Source: Nocardiopsis terrae
GTDB lineage: Bacteria > Actinomycetota > Actinomycetes > Streptosporangiales > Streptosporangiaceae
Assembly (NCBI RefSeq): GCF_014651695.1
Contig: NZ_BMXJ01000012.1
Span: forward strand, 1-64,000
Reading direction: 5' to 3'
Length of the DNA stretch: 64,000 nucleotides
Position 1 is the stretch's first letter. Each line of letters opens with the position of its first letter. The translations under genes and the position numbers were made by a program. This document shows positions 1 to 8,498 of this stretch, in pieces. The notes below the pieces were generated by a model. It worked only from the letters and a program-made list of their open reading frames with translations, was not told the origin of the DNA and did not search any database.

Positions 1-115
1 AGACGGTGCAGCGTGGGCGGTGGATGCGCTGCCCGATGTACTCGTAGGTGTAACCCTCTTCCCACAGAGTCTGGATCTGGACCCGCTCATCCCGACACAG
101 TCGTCTACCTGGCAC
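1..115 (-). CDS. IS30-family transposase, 5' fragment cut by window edge
   Basis: The reverse strand reads from a GTG at 115 into VPGRRLCRDERVQIQTLWEE and then a helix-turn-helix with YIGQRIHRPRCTV. This is the N-terminal DNA-binding segment typical of IS30-type transposases, where a Gly-Arg-Pro/Arg-Leu start, an ER.I..L motif and an IA..L.R..STV-like helix are usual. Only 38 codons lie inside the window and the DDE domain would be beyond position 1. The upstream DNA to about 150 contains the short palindrome GTTGCAAC, which may belong to the terminal inverted repeat, but the element end cannot be fixed from one side. Confidence 0.6.
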   Translation of the reverse strand, partial: MPGRRLCRDERVQIQTLWEEGYTYEYIGQRIHRPRCTV

Positions 116-451
116 AACTACCCCCTGAATCAGGTTCGTTGCAACAGATGCTAGAAACCACCCGCCGAAGTTGCCCCTGGTAGCAAGATCACCGCGAAAG
201 AGGGGACCCGAATCCGCCCGGGGCGAGCGGCTTCACCGCATGCCACTGCTGAACCCGTACGCCCACGTAACCGGATGTGTGCCGGAGAACCGGAGGAGGT
301 CCGGCACGGGTGCGTGCTCAGGACCACAGGGGCCAGAAGCTACTCACGGATCGTGTGTGCTGTGCCGGGCCTTCGGGAGAACCGGGCCATGCGGTGCAGC
401 TGGCGAAGATGACTCAGACACCCTGCCAAGGGCCGAGGTTAGACTGCGGCC
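116..451. other. Intergenic region with leaderless promoter at its end
   Basis: No protein-coding signal was recognised here. At the right end a -10-like hexamer TAGACT (440-445) lies seven bases before the ATG at 452. This spacing suggests transcription starts at or next to the start codon and that the small gene downstream is translated from a leaderless mRNA. No convincing -35 box is visible. Confidence 0.4.
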
Positions 452-625
452 ATGCCTGCAGAGCCACTGTCCGCCCTGGCCCTCACCGCACTGTTCGTCG
501 CTGTGTGGATGTACCTGAAATACCACGTCACGCGGAACGCTGTGCTGTCGGCTCTCCGAGAGCACTCCCGTGAGCAGGAGGGTTCGAGAACTCAGCAGGA
601 TGAGCAGCCGCCCCCTTCCCCCTGA
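452..625 (+). CDS. Small single-pass membrane protein, 57 aa
   Basis: The ATG at 452 opens a 57-residue frame. Residues about 6-22 (LSALALTALFVAVWMYL) form one hydrophobic membrane segment. A basic stretch YHVTRN and a charged, Gln/Pro-rich tail follow, ending in PPPSP. No family is recognised. The gene has no Shine-Dalgarno sequence but a TAGACT -10 box at the spacing expected of a leaderless transcript, which is common in actinomycetes and supports this start. It stands alone between an IS30 fragment and the reverse-strand gene ending at 734. The membrane segment and codon pattern make it likely real; the role is unknown. Confidence 0.5.
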   Translation: MPAEPLSALALTALFVAVWMYLKYHVTRNAVLSALREHSREQEGSRTQQDEQPPPSP

Positions 626-733
626 CCACGGGCGCTCGTCCGGCCGGTTCGTCTGCCCGGACGCCGGACGCACCCGCTGAACGCAACCACCGCCACTGTC
701 CGTGACCTGACCATCCTCCTGCCAGCCCGGGAC

Positions 734-3133
734 TCAACCGCTCCCCGCGCCGGGCGGCGTGGGCATCACCTCGCACAGCGCCTGCGCGTAGGCCGGATCA
801 CTCGTGTAGTACGAGTGCCCCAGGACCTCCGGACGCCGCGCCTCCCCAGGCGGCGCGTCGTAACAGCGCGGGTCGGGCAGCGGCTCCGCCTGCTCCACCA
901 CCGCCTCACCACGGCCCTCCGGACCCATACGTCGCACCGGGCCCGCGATCGCGTCCGTCACCCGCCACAGGTTCCGCCAGGCCGACACCCTCCCCGTCAG
1001 GTCACTGAACGACGCCGGGCCGAAGTACGCCGGGAAGTACCTCGCGTACAACCGGTCCAACGGCGACCCGTGGGTCACCAGCGAGATCCGGCCCCGGCAG
1101 TCCCTCGGCAACTGCCACACCGTCGCCGCAGCCAGCACCGAACCCTGGGAGTGGCCGGACAACACCACGGCGGTCCCCTTCCGGGCCATCCACGCCACCC
1201 GGGCCGCCAACTGGGGCACCGCCCGCTCCGCGTAGGACGGCGGCGCCAGGGGGTGCGCCACCCGGGGCCAGAAGGTCCCCACGTCCCAGACCGCACCCAC
1301 GGCCTGCCTGGTCGGCCGGTCCCGGTAGGCACTCCGCCCGATCCAGACCAGCGCCACCAGACACGCCCCGCCCAGGATCGAACCCACACCCACCAGCAGG
1401 TCCAGCGCGCTCTGGGCGACCCCCCGGAACTCCCCGGCCACCACCGTCGGAGCGTCCACCGGAGCGGCGACCAGGTTCCCGGTGAGCGTCGAGTACAGCG
1501 CCAACCCCATCAGCGGCACCACCGGCAACAGCAACGCCCCCAGCACCTTGGGCAGCACCTCGGTCATCTGCCCGGCCGCTCTGGCCCGGGCGATCTCCCA
1601 GGTCCGCCGGTCCCGCACGCTCCGCGAGTACAACGAGGTCACCTCGGGCAGCTCCGCCCGCACCGCACCGCGCAGCCGCAGCGCCAGCACCGCCACCACG
1701 ACCAGCACGATCACCGCCTCGAAGGCGAACGCCAACTGCAGCCACGAGTACGCCGTCGGCGGCGACAGCGCCAGACAGTCCGTCTCCGGTGCGCTCACCG
1801 AACCGCAGCCGCTCAGCCACAACGCCCCCTGGTACACCAGGGCCGCCGAGAACCCGCCGCCCAGCAGCGCCCCCAGCGCCGCCGTCGACGGTCCCGCCAG
1901 TCCCCGCATCGCGGTTCGCGCGTGCGGCCGGTCCACCGAGAACAGCACCAGCGCCGCCACCAGCAGCACCAGCACCAGCGCGCCCTGCGCCGCGAAGAGC
2001 GAGTTCAGCACGGTGCCGCTGCCCGGCAGCCGCCCCGACGCCTCCCAACCCGGCCGCGGCCACACCGTGTACACCGCCACCACCGCCACCAGGACGAGCA
2101 TGGCGTCCCGCAGGATCCGGCAGAACCGGTCCGCCCGGGCGTTCCACCGCGGATCGGCGCCGGGCACCAGCACACTCGCGGTGCTCGTCGCCGCCACCGC
2201 CCCCAACAGGACCGCCAGCACCAACCCGAACCACCACGCCCCGGGGTCGGTCAGCGCGTCCCCGCCCCGCGCGGACAGGTCGTACCGCAGCGGCGGGACC
2301 AGCAGCAGCACCGCGACCGTGCCGACCGCGACCGCGATGTGCGCCGACCGCAGCCGGGCCATGATCTCGCTGTTGCGCCAGAAGTCCGGATGGCTGAGCG
2401 GGGCGTCCTCGGTGTGCTCGGGCGGCACCGGACCGGTCACCACCTCGTAGTCGGCGGCGGTCCGTCTGGACAGCCGCCACAGCACCGCGACCACCGCCGC
2501 GGGCAGCACCGCCCCGACCACCAGCCCCCAGCCGGGCACGGACAGCGGGGAGGAGGCCGACGCCAGGAACGCCAACCAGGGGCGCGCCTGGACGCACTCC
2601 TGCCCCTGCCCGGCGCACTGCCAGCCCACCAGGTCCATCCCGACACCGGCCGCGGCCAGGGTGATGAGCGCGGTCAGGGACAGCGCCAGCAGGCGGACCC
2701 CGGCCCCGTAGACGGTGCTGGCGGCCCTGCGGACCCCGGTCTGGTCCCGGTCCATCCGGCCGGGCCGCATCCAGTACGCCACGTTGACCATCATGAACGG
2801 CAGCAGCAGGAGCCAGAACGCCCGCGAGGAGCTGCCGGAGGTCAGGTTGCCCCAGGCGAAGATCTCCCGCCGCACCCCGGGGACGGTCTCGGTGTCCCGC
2901 TCGCGGCGCCAGCGGAAGAAGCCCGCGAGCCGGTCGCCGCCCACGCGCATGGCGGGCTCCACGTCCAGCAGTTCCTCGGCCTGGCCGCCGCTGACCCCGT
3001 GCACGCGCAGTTCCACCCGGTCGGGGCCGGGTGCGGCTGGGGGCGCCGCGGCGGGTTCGGCGCAGGGGGTCCGGGGGGCGGGGGTTCGGCTGACCGGCTC
3101 GTGCGAGCCGGGGGGTTCGGGGGAATCCGGCAT
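734..3133 (-). CDS. Multi-pass membrane protein with C-terminal lipase-like GHSQG motif
   Basis: This is a 799-aa protein. A soluble N-terminus has VELRVHGVSGG, and eight or more hydrophobic helices occupy roughly residues 90-600. The C-terminal soluble part carries VVLSGHSQGSVLAAATVW, the nucleophile-elbow signature of serine alpha/beta hydrolases, followed by LVTHGSPLDRLYARYFP. This suggests a membrane-anchored lipase or esterase acting on an unknown substrate; the catalytic Asp and His were not assigned. The ATG at 3133 is chosen because GGCAGGA precedes it at a normal distance; a GTG at 3169 in the same frame would add 12 residues without a better ribosome site. Similar hypothetical proteins occur in actinomycetes, but I know no characterised member. 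Confidence 0.7.
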   Translation of the reverse strand: MPDSPEPPGSHEPVSRTPAPRTPCAEPAAAPPAAPGPDRVELRVHGVSGGQAEELLDVEPAMRVGGDRLAGFFRWRRERDTETVPGVRREIFAWGNLTSGSSSRAFWLLLLPFMMVNVAYWMRPGRMDRDQTGVRRAASTVYGAGVRLLALSLTALITLAAAGVGMDLVGWQCAGQGQECVQARPWLAFLASASSPLSVPGWGLVVGAVLPAAVVAVLWRLSRRTAADYEVVTGPVPPEHTEDAPLSHPDFWRNSEIMARLRSAHIAVAVGTVAVLLLVPPLRYDLSARGGDALTDPGAWWFGLVLAVLLGAVAATSTASVLVPGADPRWNARADRFCRILRDAMLVLVAVVAVYTVWPRPGWEASGRLPGSGTVLNSLFAAQGALVLVLLVAALVLFSVDRPHARTAMRGLAGPSTAALGALLGGGFSAALVYQGALWLSGCGSVSAPETDCLALSPPTAYSWLQLAFAFEAVIVLVVVAVLALRLRGAVRAELPEVTSLYSRSVRDRRTWEIARARAAGQMTEVLPKVLGALLLPVVPLMGLALYSTLTGNLVAAPVDAPTVVAGEFRGVAQSALDLLVGVGSILGGACLVALVWIGRSAYRDRPTRQAVGAVWDVGTFWPRVAHPLAPPSYAERAVPQLAARVAWMARKGTAVVLSGHSQGSVLAAATVWQLPRDCRGRISLVTHGSPLDRLYARYFPAYFGPASFSDLTGRVSAWRNLWRVTDAIAGPVRRMGPEGRGEAVVEQAEPLPDPRCYDAPPGEARRPEVLGHSYYTSDPAYAQALCEVMPTPPGAGSG

Positions 3134-3226
3134 GTCAGCATCCTGCCACGCAAAGTGGTGACGGGGCACTGGTCATCGTGAGGTTGTGGACGAACCCGGG
3201 GCGGGGCCCGCCCCGGGGAGGGCGCG

Positions 3227-4312
3227 CTAGCCGACCAGGTCCTCGTCGTCCACGTCCCAGGTGTTGCAGGCCCCCGGGGACTGCTCGTCCCAGCCGGTCC
3301 GCGTCCACCGCACACTGTTGTCCGAGGAGCCGTGCGTGCGCTCCTCCTCCGGCCCGTCCTCGCGGTCCGCGGTGGCCGAGGCGTCGTCCAGCAGCGCGGA
3401 CAGGTCCTGCTCACCCAACGGGTAGCTCACCCGCACCGACCCCAGGAACGCACCCGCCAGGCAGTTCGCCTGGAGTTCGCTGCGGCGCGTCCACGAGTTG
3501 CGGCCCGCGTCGTCCTCCTCCAGCTGGCGCTGCTCGTGGTAGTACTCCAGCAGCCCCGACTCGCCCTGCACGTGGTGGGCGTACTCGTGGGCCAGCAGCG
3601 ACGCGTAGACCACGCTCTCCTCCGAGCCGTTCCACTTCTCCACCACGTCCGAGGTGCCGATGTAGACGGCGCCGCTCGCACTGCAGTAGAACGCCCCCGC
3701 GGCCGAGGGGTAGGCGCGGCACGGGCTCACCCCCGGCTCGTCCCAGAACACCCGCTCCGGCGGGGTGAACGGGATGCCGGCCCGCTCGAACTGGGTCCGC
3801 CACACGTCGTCCAGGCAGTCGGCGACCCGGTGCAGGAACCCGTCCATGGACTCGGCGCTCTCCACATCCAGCTCGGGGACCGGGCACGGCAGCGGGCTCA
3901 GCCTCCCGGTGTCGTACAGCGGGTTCGAGACCAGGGCGGTGCGCCCGACGGGCCGGTCGGGCACGGTGGTGCCGGGCAGCCCCCGCTGGCCGCTGGGCGT
4001 GTCCTCGACGAGGCCGCCCTGGCCGGGTTTGTCGTCCCCCTCGTCGCCCGCCTGCCCGGCCACCGTGCCCGTGTCGGGACCGCTGTCGCCGACGGTGGTC
4101 CAGGAGAGCAACGACAGCGCCAGCAGGGCCACCAGGAGGCCGCACACCGCACCGAACACCCGCCGGTTGGTCCGGTGGGCCCTGCGGGAGTGGGCGAGGC
4201 GGGCGGGGACGTCCGAACCCCCGGGGCCGACCCCGTCGAATCCGGTCCCGTCGAACCCGGAACCCCCGGAACCGGGGCCGCCGGGGCCGCCGCGGCCCAG
4301 GTCACCGCTCAC
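3227..4312 (-). CDS. Putative neutral zinc metallopeptidase (YpfJ/Zn_peptidase-like), membrane-anchored
   Basis: This 361-aa protein has a Gly/Pro-rich cytoplasmic N-terminus, one membrane helix (VFGAVCGLLVALLALSLLSW) and an extracellular domain containing LLAHEYAHHVQGESGL. HEYAH supplies the HExxH zinc site, and the later RRSELQANCLAGAFLG segment matches the family's E..A.C.AG motif. Family members are presumed zinc peptidases of unknown substrate. The start is GTG 4312, whose bases overlap the stop of the upstream paralogue (GTGA), implying translational coupling. The two copies share order, motifs and a closing W.D/E.D/HEEL-type tail, so this is a tandem duplication. Confidence 0.8.
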   Translation of the reverse strand: MSGDLGRGGPGGPGSGGSGFDGTGFDGVGPGGSDVPARLAHSRRAHRTNRRVFGAVCGLLVALLALSLLSWTTVGDSGPDTGTVAGQAGDEGDDKPGQGGLVEDTPSGQRGLPGTTVPDRPVGRTALVSNPLYDTGRLSPLPCPVPELDVESAESMDGFLHRVADCLDDVWRTQFERAGIPFTPPERVFWDEPGVSPCRAYPSAAGAFYCSASGAVYIGTSDVVEKWNGSEESVVYASLLAHEYAHHVQGESGLLEYYHEQRQLEEDDAGRNSWTRRSELQANCLAGAFLGSVRVSYPLGEQDLSALLDDASATADREDGPEEERTHGSSDNSVRWTRTGWDEQSPGACNTWDVDDEDLVG

Positions 4313-5268
4313 CGCACCAGCTCCTCGTGGGCTTCCCAGGTGTTGCAGGACGCCGGGTCCACACGGTCCAGACCGTGCGCGGTCCACAGCCGCCCGTTCT
4401 CCACCGACCCGTGCGTGCTCGTGCCCGACCGGTCGGAGCGCCGCCCGACGTCGTCGAGGATGTTCGCCCGCTCGGACGCTCCGTAACCCAGCGACTCCTC
4501 GGAGGCGCCGACGAACACCCCGCCCAGACAGTTGGCCTGGAGCTCCTTGCGCCGGGTCAGCTCCTGGGCGGTCTCATCGCCGGAGTCGGCCCGCAGGGTG
4601 CGGAACTCGGCCAGTATCCGCGACTGCCCCTGCACGTGGTGGCCGTACTCGTGGCTGAGCAGGAACGTGTACGCCTCGGGGGCGTCGTTGCCGGCCGACG
4701 CCGCCACGATGTCCTCCACCCCCAGGTAGAGGCCCTGGTTGGCCTGGCAGTAGAAGGCCGCGGTGCCCTCGCTGGGGAAGGGCCCGCACGGGCTGTGCCC
4801 CTCCGCGTGCCAGTACACGCGGTTGGGGGAGGAGAACGGGACGCCGGCCTCCTCGAAGTACTCCCCCCACGCCTGGTCCAGGCAGTCGGCGATGGCGTGC
4901 ACGAACGCCTCCATCGACTCCGGGTCCTCGGTGTCCATGGCCGGCGGGGTACAGGTCACCTCGCCCAGCTCGCCGGGTACGTACAGCGGGTTCCGTCCGA
5001 GCGGGTCATCGACCGACACCCGCTCCGCCTCGGAGGGGGCGTCGCCGTCGTCCCCGGCCAGCAGCTGGCCGGGGGCCGGGCCGAGCGGGTTCCCCCAGGC
5101 GGGCTGGGCCGACGGCAGCAGCGCCGAGAACGCCAGGAACCCGGTGAACCCGACCGCGGCCAGGCCCGTGCCCAGGGACAGGGAGGCGCCCACCCCCATC
5201 CGCTGGAGGAAGCCGGGGCGCTCCGCCCACGGGTCCGCGTCAGGGCCGGGCCGCCGGGCCCTCACCAC
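4309..5268 (-). CDS. Putative neutral zinc metallopeptidase, first of tandem pair
   Basis: The frame encodes a single membrane helix (GLAAVGFTGFLAFSALLP) followed by an outer domain with LLSHEYGHHVQGQSRI (HExxH) and RRKELQANCLGGVFVG. It also has the NRVYWHAEGHSPCGPFPSEG segment shared with the downstream paralogue. It overlaps that gene by four bases. The start is uncertain: a GTG at 5268 gives 319 aa and a topology like the paralogue, while the frame stays open to an ATG at 5394, only 33 bp from the divergent gene. No clear ribosome site separates the choices. The function is inferred from the family; the substrate is unknown. Confidence 0.75.
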   Translation of the reverse strand: MVRARRPGPDADPWAERPGFLQRMGVGASLSLGTGLAAVGFTGFLAFSALLPSAQPAWGNPLGPAPGQLLAGDDGDAPSEAERVSVDDPLGRNPLYVPGELGEVTCTPPAMDTEDPESMEAFVHAIADCLDQAWGEYFEEAGVPFSSPNRVYWHAEGHSPCGPFPSEGTAAFYCQANQGLYLGVEDIVAASAGNDAPEAYTFLLSHEYGHHVQGQSRILAEFRTLRADSGDETAQELTRRKELQANCLGGVFVGASEESLGYGASERANILDDVGRRSDRSGTSTHGSVENGRLWTAHGLDRVDPASCNTWEAHEELVR

Positions 5269-5427
5269 GGAACCGGACCCGCGCGCAGGGGGAGGCGCGG
5301 TGCGCCCGGGGAGCTGTCTGGTACGCCCGGGGGACAGGCGGGCGCATTCGTGGAACACCGGCACGCGACGCCACTGTGGGCGCCCTGTGGGCACGGTCCG
5401 TGTGCGGACCGGATAGGCTCTCGCGAC

Positions 5428-7278
5428 ATGTGGTGGGTCGGCTCCTGGCGCCAGGCCGTCGTGTTGGCGACGGCCCTACTCGTGTTCTCCTCGCTGGTCC
5501 CGGTGGTCGCCGTGGCGTGGCCGGGAGGAGAGGCGCACGCGGCGACGGCGGCCGCACCGGAGACCACAGTACCGGGGCGCGAACCGGCGGTCACAGCCCA
5601 CCGTTCCACCACAGACCAGATCATCACCAACGACATCCGCCTCGAACTGGACCAGTCGGGCGTGCTGCGCGGTGAGGAGTCCATCCGTTTCGACGGTCCG
5701 GCCCCCGAGGAGTTCACCCGGGCCCTCACAGCCACCATGCTCTATGACACCGACCACGACCGCAGGTTCGAGATCGGCGGGATCTCGGCGGTCGACTCCG
5801 ACGGCGCCGCCCTCCAGATCGAGACCGAGGAGACCGACGGCGCCCTGCTCGTGCACATCCCCACCGGGGGTACCCGCGGGGTGGAGCTCGGCTACCGGGT
5901 CGAGGGCACCGTCAGCGAGGTCGCCCAGGGCGTCCAACTGGAGTGGCGGGCCGTGGGCGCCTACAGCCACACCGTTCGGTCCACGGACGTCACCGTCACC
6001 GCGCCCATGCCGCCCGAGGCCCTGTCCTGCCTCGCCGGGGAGCCCCGCAGCGCCATGTACTGCACCGCCTCCGACATGGGCGGGGACGCGGTCGTCGCGC
6101 ACTTCCTCCAGGCCGACATGACCCCCAGCGACCGGCTGGACATCGTCGTCAACTACCCGCCCGGGACCGCCGAGGGCGAACCCATCCTCACCCGCCGCTG
6201 GTCGCTGGCCTCGGCCTTCCAGGTCACCCCGGCCACCGGGAGCGCGTTCGGGCTCCTGCTGCTGGTCCTGGTGGGCGGCCTGGTGGCGCTCATCCGCGTC
6301 CGCGGCCGCGACGAACGCGCGCTGCGCAGGGAGGCCGCGGGGGGCGACCACGCCCCGGTGGCCTCCGGTGAGCACGGGCGCGTGCGCTTCGCCCCGCCCG
6401 ACGGCGTCCACCCCGGCCAGATCGGGACCCTCGTGAACGAGACGGTCGACATCACCGACCTGACCGGCGCGGTCCTGGACCTGGCCGTGCGCGGGTACAT
6501 CCGGCTGGAGGAACTCCCGCAGGAACACTTCACCTCGGTGGACTGGCGGATGGTCCGCCTCGACGGGCCGCCCGGCCGGAGCCTGCTCTCGCACGAGTGG
6601 CTGCTGCTGGACGCCCTCTTCGGCGACCAGCGCACGGTACGCCTGTCCGAGGTGGGCTCACCCGGCCGGTCCGTGGACTTCCCGGAACGGATCGACCGGG
6701 CCCGCGAGGAGCTGTACCGGGACATGGTGCGGCTCAAGTGGTTCTCCCGCCCGCCCGACCGGGTCCGGGGCGTGTGGACGCTCACCGGGATGCTGCTCAC
6801 CACCGCGGGGGTGGTGCTGACCGGGTTCCTCGCCATGTTCACCAGCGCGGCCTTCTCCGGGCTGGCCGTGATCATCGCGGGCGCCGCGGTCACCGCGGGC
6901 GCCCAGTACATGCCCGCCAAGACCAGGCTCGGCAGCTCCGTCTACGCGCACACCGTGGGCTTCCGCGAGTACCTGCTCAGCCCCCGGTCCCAGAACGCCC
7001 CGCCCGGGCAGCGCGTGGAACTGTACTCGCGCTACCTCCCCTACGCGGTGATCTTCGACGACGTCGACCGCTGGGCCAACATCCTCGCCGCCGCCGCGAT
7101 CGCCGACCTCAGCCCCGAGGAGCTCACCGGGGACGGCCTGGCCTGGTACACGGGCCCGAGCGAGTGGCGGATCGAGGACTTCGCGGACTCCATCCACACC
7201 TTCGTGGTGACCCTGACCGGCGTCATCGCCGGCACGCGCCGCGCACGGCTGCTCAACCAGCTCCAACGGACGAAGTAG
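5428..7278 (+). CDS. DUF2207-type membrane protein
   Basis: This 616-aa protein has an N-terminal signal/membrane segment (VVLATALLVFSSLVPVVAVAW). A beta-rich extracytoplasmic domain of about 200 residues begins ITNDIRLELDQSGVLRGEESIRFDG. A membrane helix (SAFGLLLLVLVGGLVALI) leads to a cytoplasmic region with RFAPPDGVHPGQIGTLVNE and a second hydrophobic hairpin near residues 450-490. The order matches DUF2207 predicted membrane proteins, whose role is unknown. Near the C-terminus YLPYAVIFDDVDRWANI matches the family's YLPYAVALG....W-like signature. The ATG at 5428 is followed directly by the signal segment. It is divergent from the metallopeptidase pair. Confidence 0.75.
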   Translation: MWWVGSWRQAVVLATALLVFSSLVPVVAVAWPGGEAHAATAAAPETTVPGREPAVTAHRSTTDQIITNDIRLELDQSGVLRGEESIRFDGPAPEEFTRALTATMLYDTDHDRRFEIGGISAVDSDGAALQIETEETDGALLVHIPTGGTRGVELGYRVEGTVSEVAQGVQLEWRAVGAYSHTVRSTDVTVTAPMPPEALSCLAGEPRSAMYCTASDMGGDAVVAHFLQADMTPSDRLDIVVNYPPGTAEGEPILTRRWSLASAFQVTPATGSAFGLLLLVLVGGLVALIRVRGRDERALRREAAGGDHAPVASGEHGRVRFAPPDGVHPGQIGTLVNETVDITDLTGAVLDLAVRGYIRLEELPQEHFTSVDWRMVRLDGPPGRSLLSHEWLLLDALFGDQRTVRLSEVGSPGRSVDFPERIDRAREELYRDMVRLKWFSRPPDRVRGVWTLTGMLLTTAGVVLTGFLAMFTSAAFSGLAVIIAGAAVTAGAQYMPAKTRLGSSVYAHTVGFREYLLSPRSQNAPPGQRVELYSRYLPYAVIFDDVDRWANILAAAAIADLSPEELTGDGLAWYTGPSEWRIEDFADSIHTFVVTLTGVIAGTRRARLLNQLQRTK

Positions 7279-7340
7279 ACGGCGCACGGGGCCGGCACGG
7301 CCGGTGGCGGGCACAGGAACGAACAACAGAGGGGGAACCC

Positions 7341-7766
7341 ATGCGCGCGGTCGTGCAGCGGGTGTCGCACGCTTCGGTGACGGTGGACGGCGAGGTGGTC
7401 GGAGAGATCACCCGGCCCGGCCTGATGGCCCTGGTGGGCGTCACCCACACCGACACCGGGGAGGAGGCCCGCAAGGTCGCCCGGAAGCTGTGGACGCTGC
7501 GGATCCTGGCGGACGAGAAGTCCTGCTCCGACGTCAACGCCCCGCTCCTGGTGGTCAGCCAGTTCACCCTCTACGGCGACGCGCGAAAGGGCCGCCGCCC
7601 CACCTGGCAGGCGGCCGCCCCCGGCCCGGTCGCCGAACCCCTGGTGGACGCGGTCGTCAGGGAGCTGCGCGACCAGGGCGCGGAGGTGGCCACGGGGGTG
7701 TTCGGCGCGCAGATGTCCGTGGGCCTGACCAACGAGGGGCCGTTCACGGTCATCGTCGAGGCCTGA
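7341..7766 (+). CDS. dtd: D-aminoacyl-tRNA deacylase
   Basis: This 141-aa protein begins MRAVVQRVSHASVTVDGEVVG. It holds the two diagnostic motifs of DTD: SQFTLYGDARKGRRPTW near residues 75-91 and the NEGPFTV (Gly-Pro) motif near the C-terminus. The enzyme is a cytosolic dimer that hydrolyses D-amino acids and glycine mischarged onto tRNA. Length is normal for the family. The ATG at 7341 is preceded by GAGGGGGAA at ribosome-site distance. The usual motif is NxGPVT; here Val is Phe, a conservative difference. It may be cotranscribed with the DUF2207 gene 62 bp upstream. Confidence 0.92.
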   Translation: MRAVVQRVSHASVTVDGEVVGEITRPGLMALVGVTHTDTGEEARKVARKLWTLRILADEKSCSDVNAPLLVVSQFTLYGDARKGRRPTWQAAAPGPVAEPLVDAVVRELRDQGAEVATGVFGAQMSVGLTNEGPFTVIVEA

Positions 7767-7788
7767 GGCGGCCGGGGGCGGTCCTCGC

Positions 7789-8430
7789 TCAGCGGCCGGT
7801 GACCCGGGCCAGGACGTGCTCGGGGGCGGGCAGGTCGTGCGCCAGGCCGGGATCGGTGACCGGCGGGTCGAACACCGTCCGGACCGGCTGCACACCCGCC
7901 CAGATCGGGGTGGCGTGGTCCTGGGGGTCGTCGTTCGGCGGCCCCGTGCGCACCTTCACCGAGGCCTCCTCCAGGGACAGCGCGAGCACCCGGGTGGCCG
8001 CCATCTCCTTGGCGTCGGGCCGTCGGACCACGTCCCACTGGCCCGGTGCGAGCTGCTCGGTGATCGCCCGCAGCCCGGCGGTGCGCTCCTCCTCGTCGGT
8101 GACCAGGCGCGGGGTCCCGAAGACCATGGCGCAGCGGTGGTTCACCGAGTGGTGCATGCCGGACCGGGCCAGCACGATCCCGTCCACCAGGGACACCGTC
8201 ACGCACACCTCGCCCTCCGGCCGCAGGGACCGGGCGCCGGTCGAACCGTGCAGGTACAGGGTGTCGCCGATCCGCCCGTAGCCGGTGGGCAGCACCCGGG
8301 GGGAGCCGTCCACGACCACGCCCAGGTGGCAGACCAGCCCCTCGTCGAGGAGGTCGTACAGTTCACCGCGGTCGGTCCGGGCCTTGTGCTTGGCGCGCTT
8401 GAGTCGTGTGCGTTCGGTGGTGGAGAGCAT
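7789..8430 (-). CDS. Pyridoxamine 5'-phosphate oxidase-like FMN-binding protein
   Basis: This 213-aa protein begins MLSTTERTRLKRAKHKARTD, followed by LYDLLDEGLVCHLGVVVDGSPRVLPTGYGRIGDTLYLHGSTGA. This is the split-barrel flavin-binding start of the Pyridox_ox_2 group, whose members are often reductases rather than true PdxH. Later segments (VCVTVSLVDGIVLARSGMHHSVNHRCAMVFG) continue the fold. The gene is divergent from a MocR-type regulator with only about 34 bp between starts, a common pairing in actinomycetes. Regulation by that neighbour through the half-sites at 8448-8498 is likely. Confidence 0.8.
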   Translation of the reverse strand: MLSTTERTRLKRAKHKARTDRGELYDLLDEGLVCHLGVVVDGSPRVLPTGYGRIGDTLYLHGSTGARSLRPEGEVCVTVSLVDGIVLARSGMHHSVNHRCAMVFGTPRLVTDEEERTAGLRAITEQLAPGQWDVVRRPDAKEMAATRVLALSLEEASVKVRTGPPNDDPQDHATPIWAGVQPVRTVFDPPVTDPGLAHDLPAPEHVLARVTGR

Positions 8431-8447
8431 GCGACTACCGTAGACAG

Positions 8448-8498
8448 AAGTGGATATCCGAACCATGGCCACTTCTTGCAGGAAGCGAAAGACCACTT
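8448..8498. promoter_or_regulatory. Three AAGTGG/CCACTT half-sites between divergent genes
   Basis: AAGTGG (8448-8453), CCACTT (8469-8474) and CCACTT (8493-8498) lie within 51 bp. The first and second form an inverted pair 21 bp apart; the second and third are direct repeats 24 bp apart. Roughly two-turn spacing and placement between a MocR-type regulator and its divergent target suggest an operator. Two of the sites fall inside the regulator's reading frame if it starts at 8450 or 8465, but not if it starts at TTG 8498. Confidence 0.45.
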
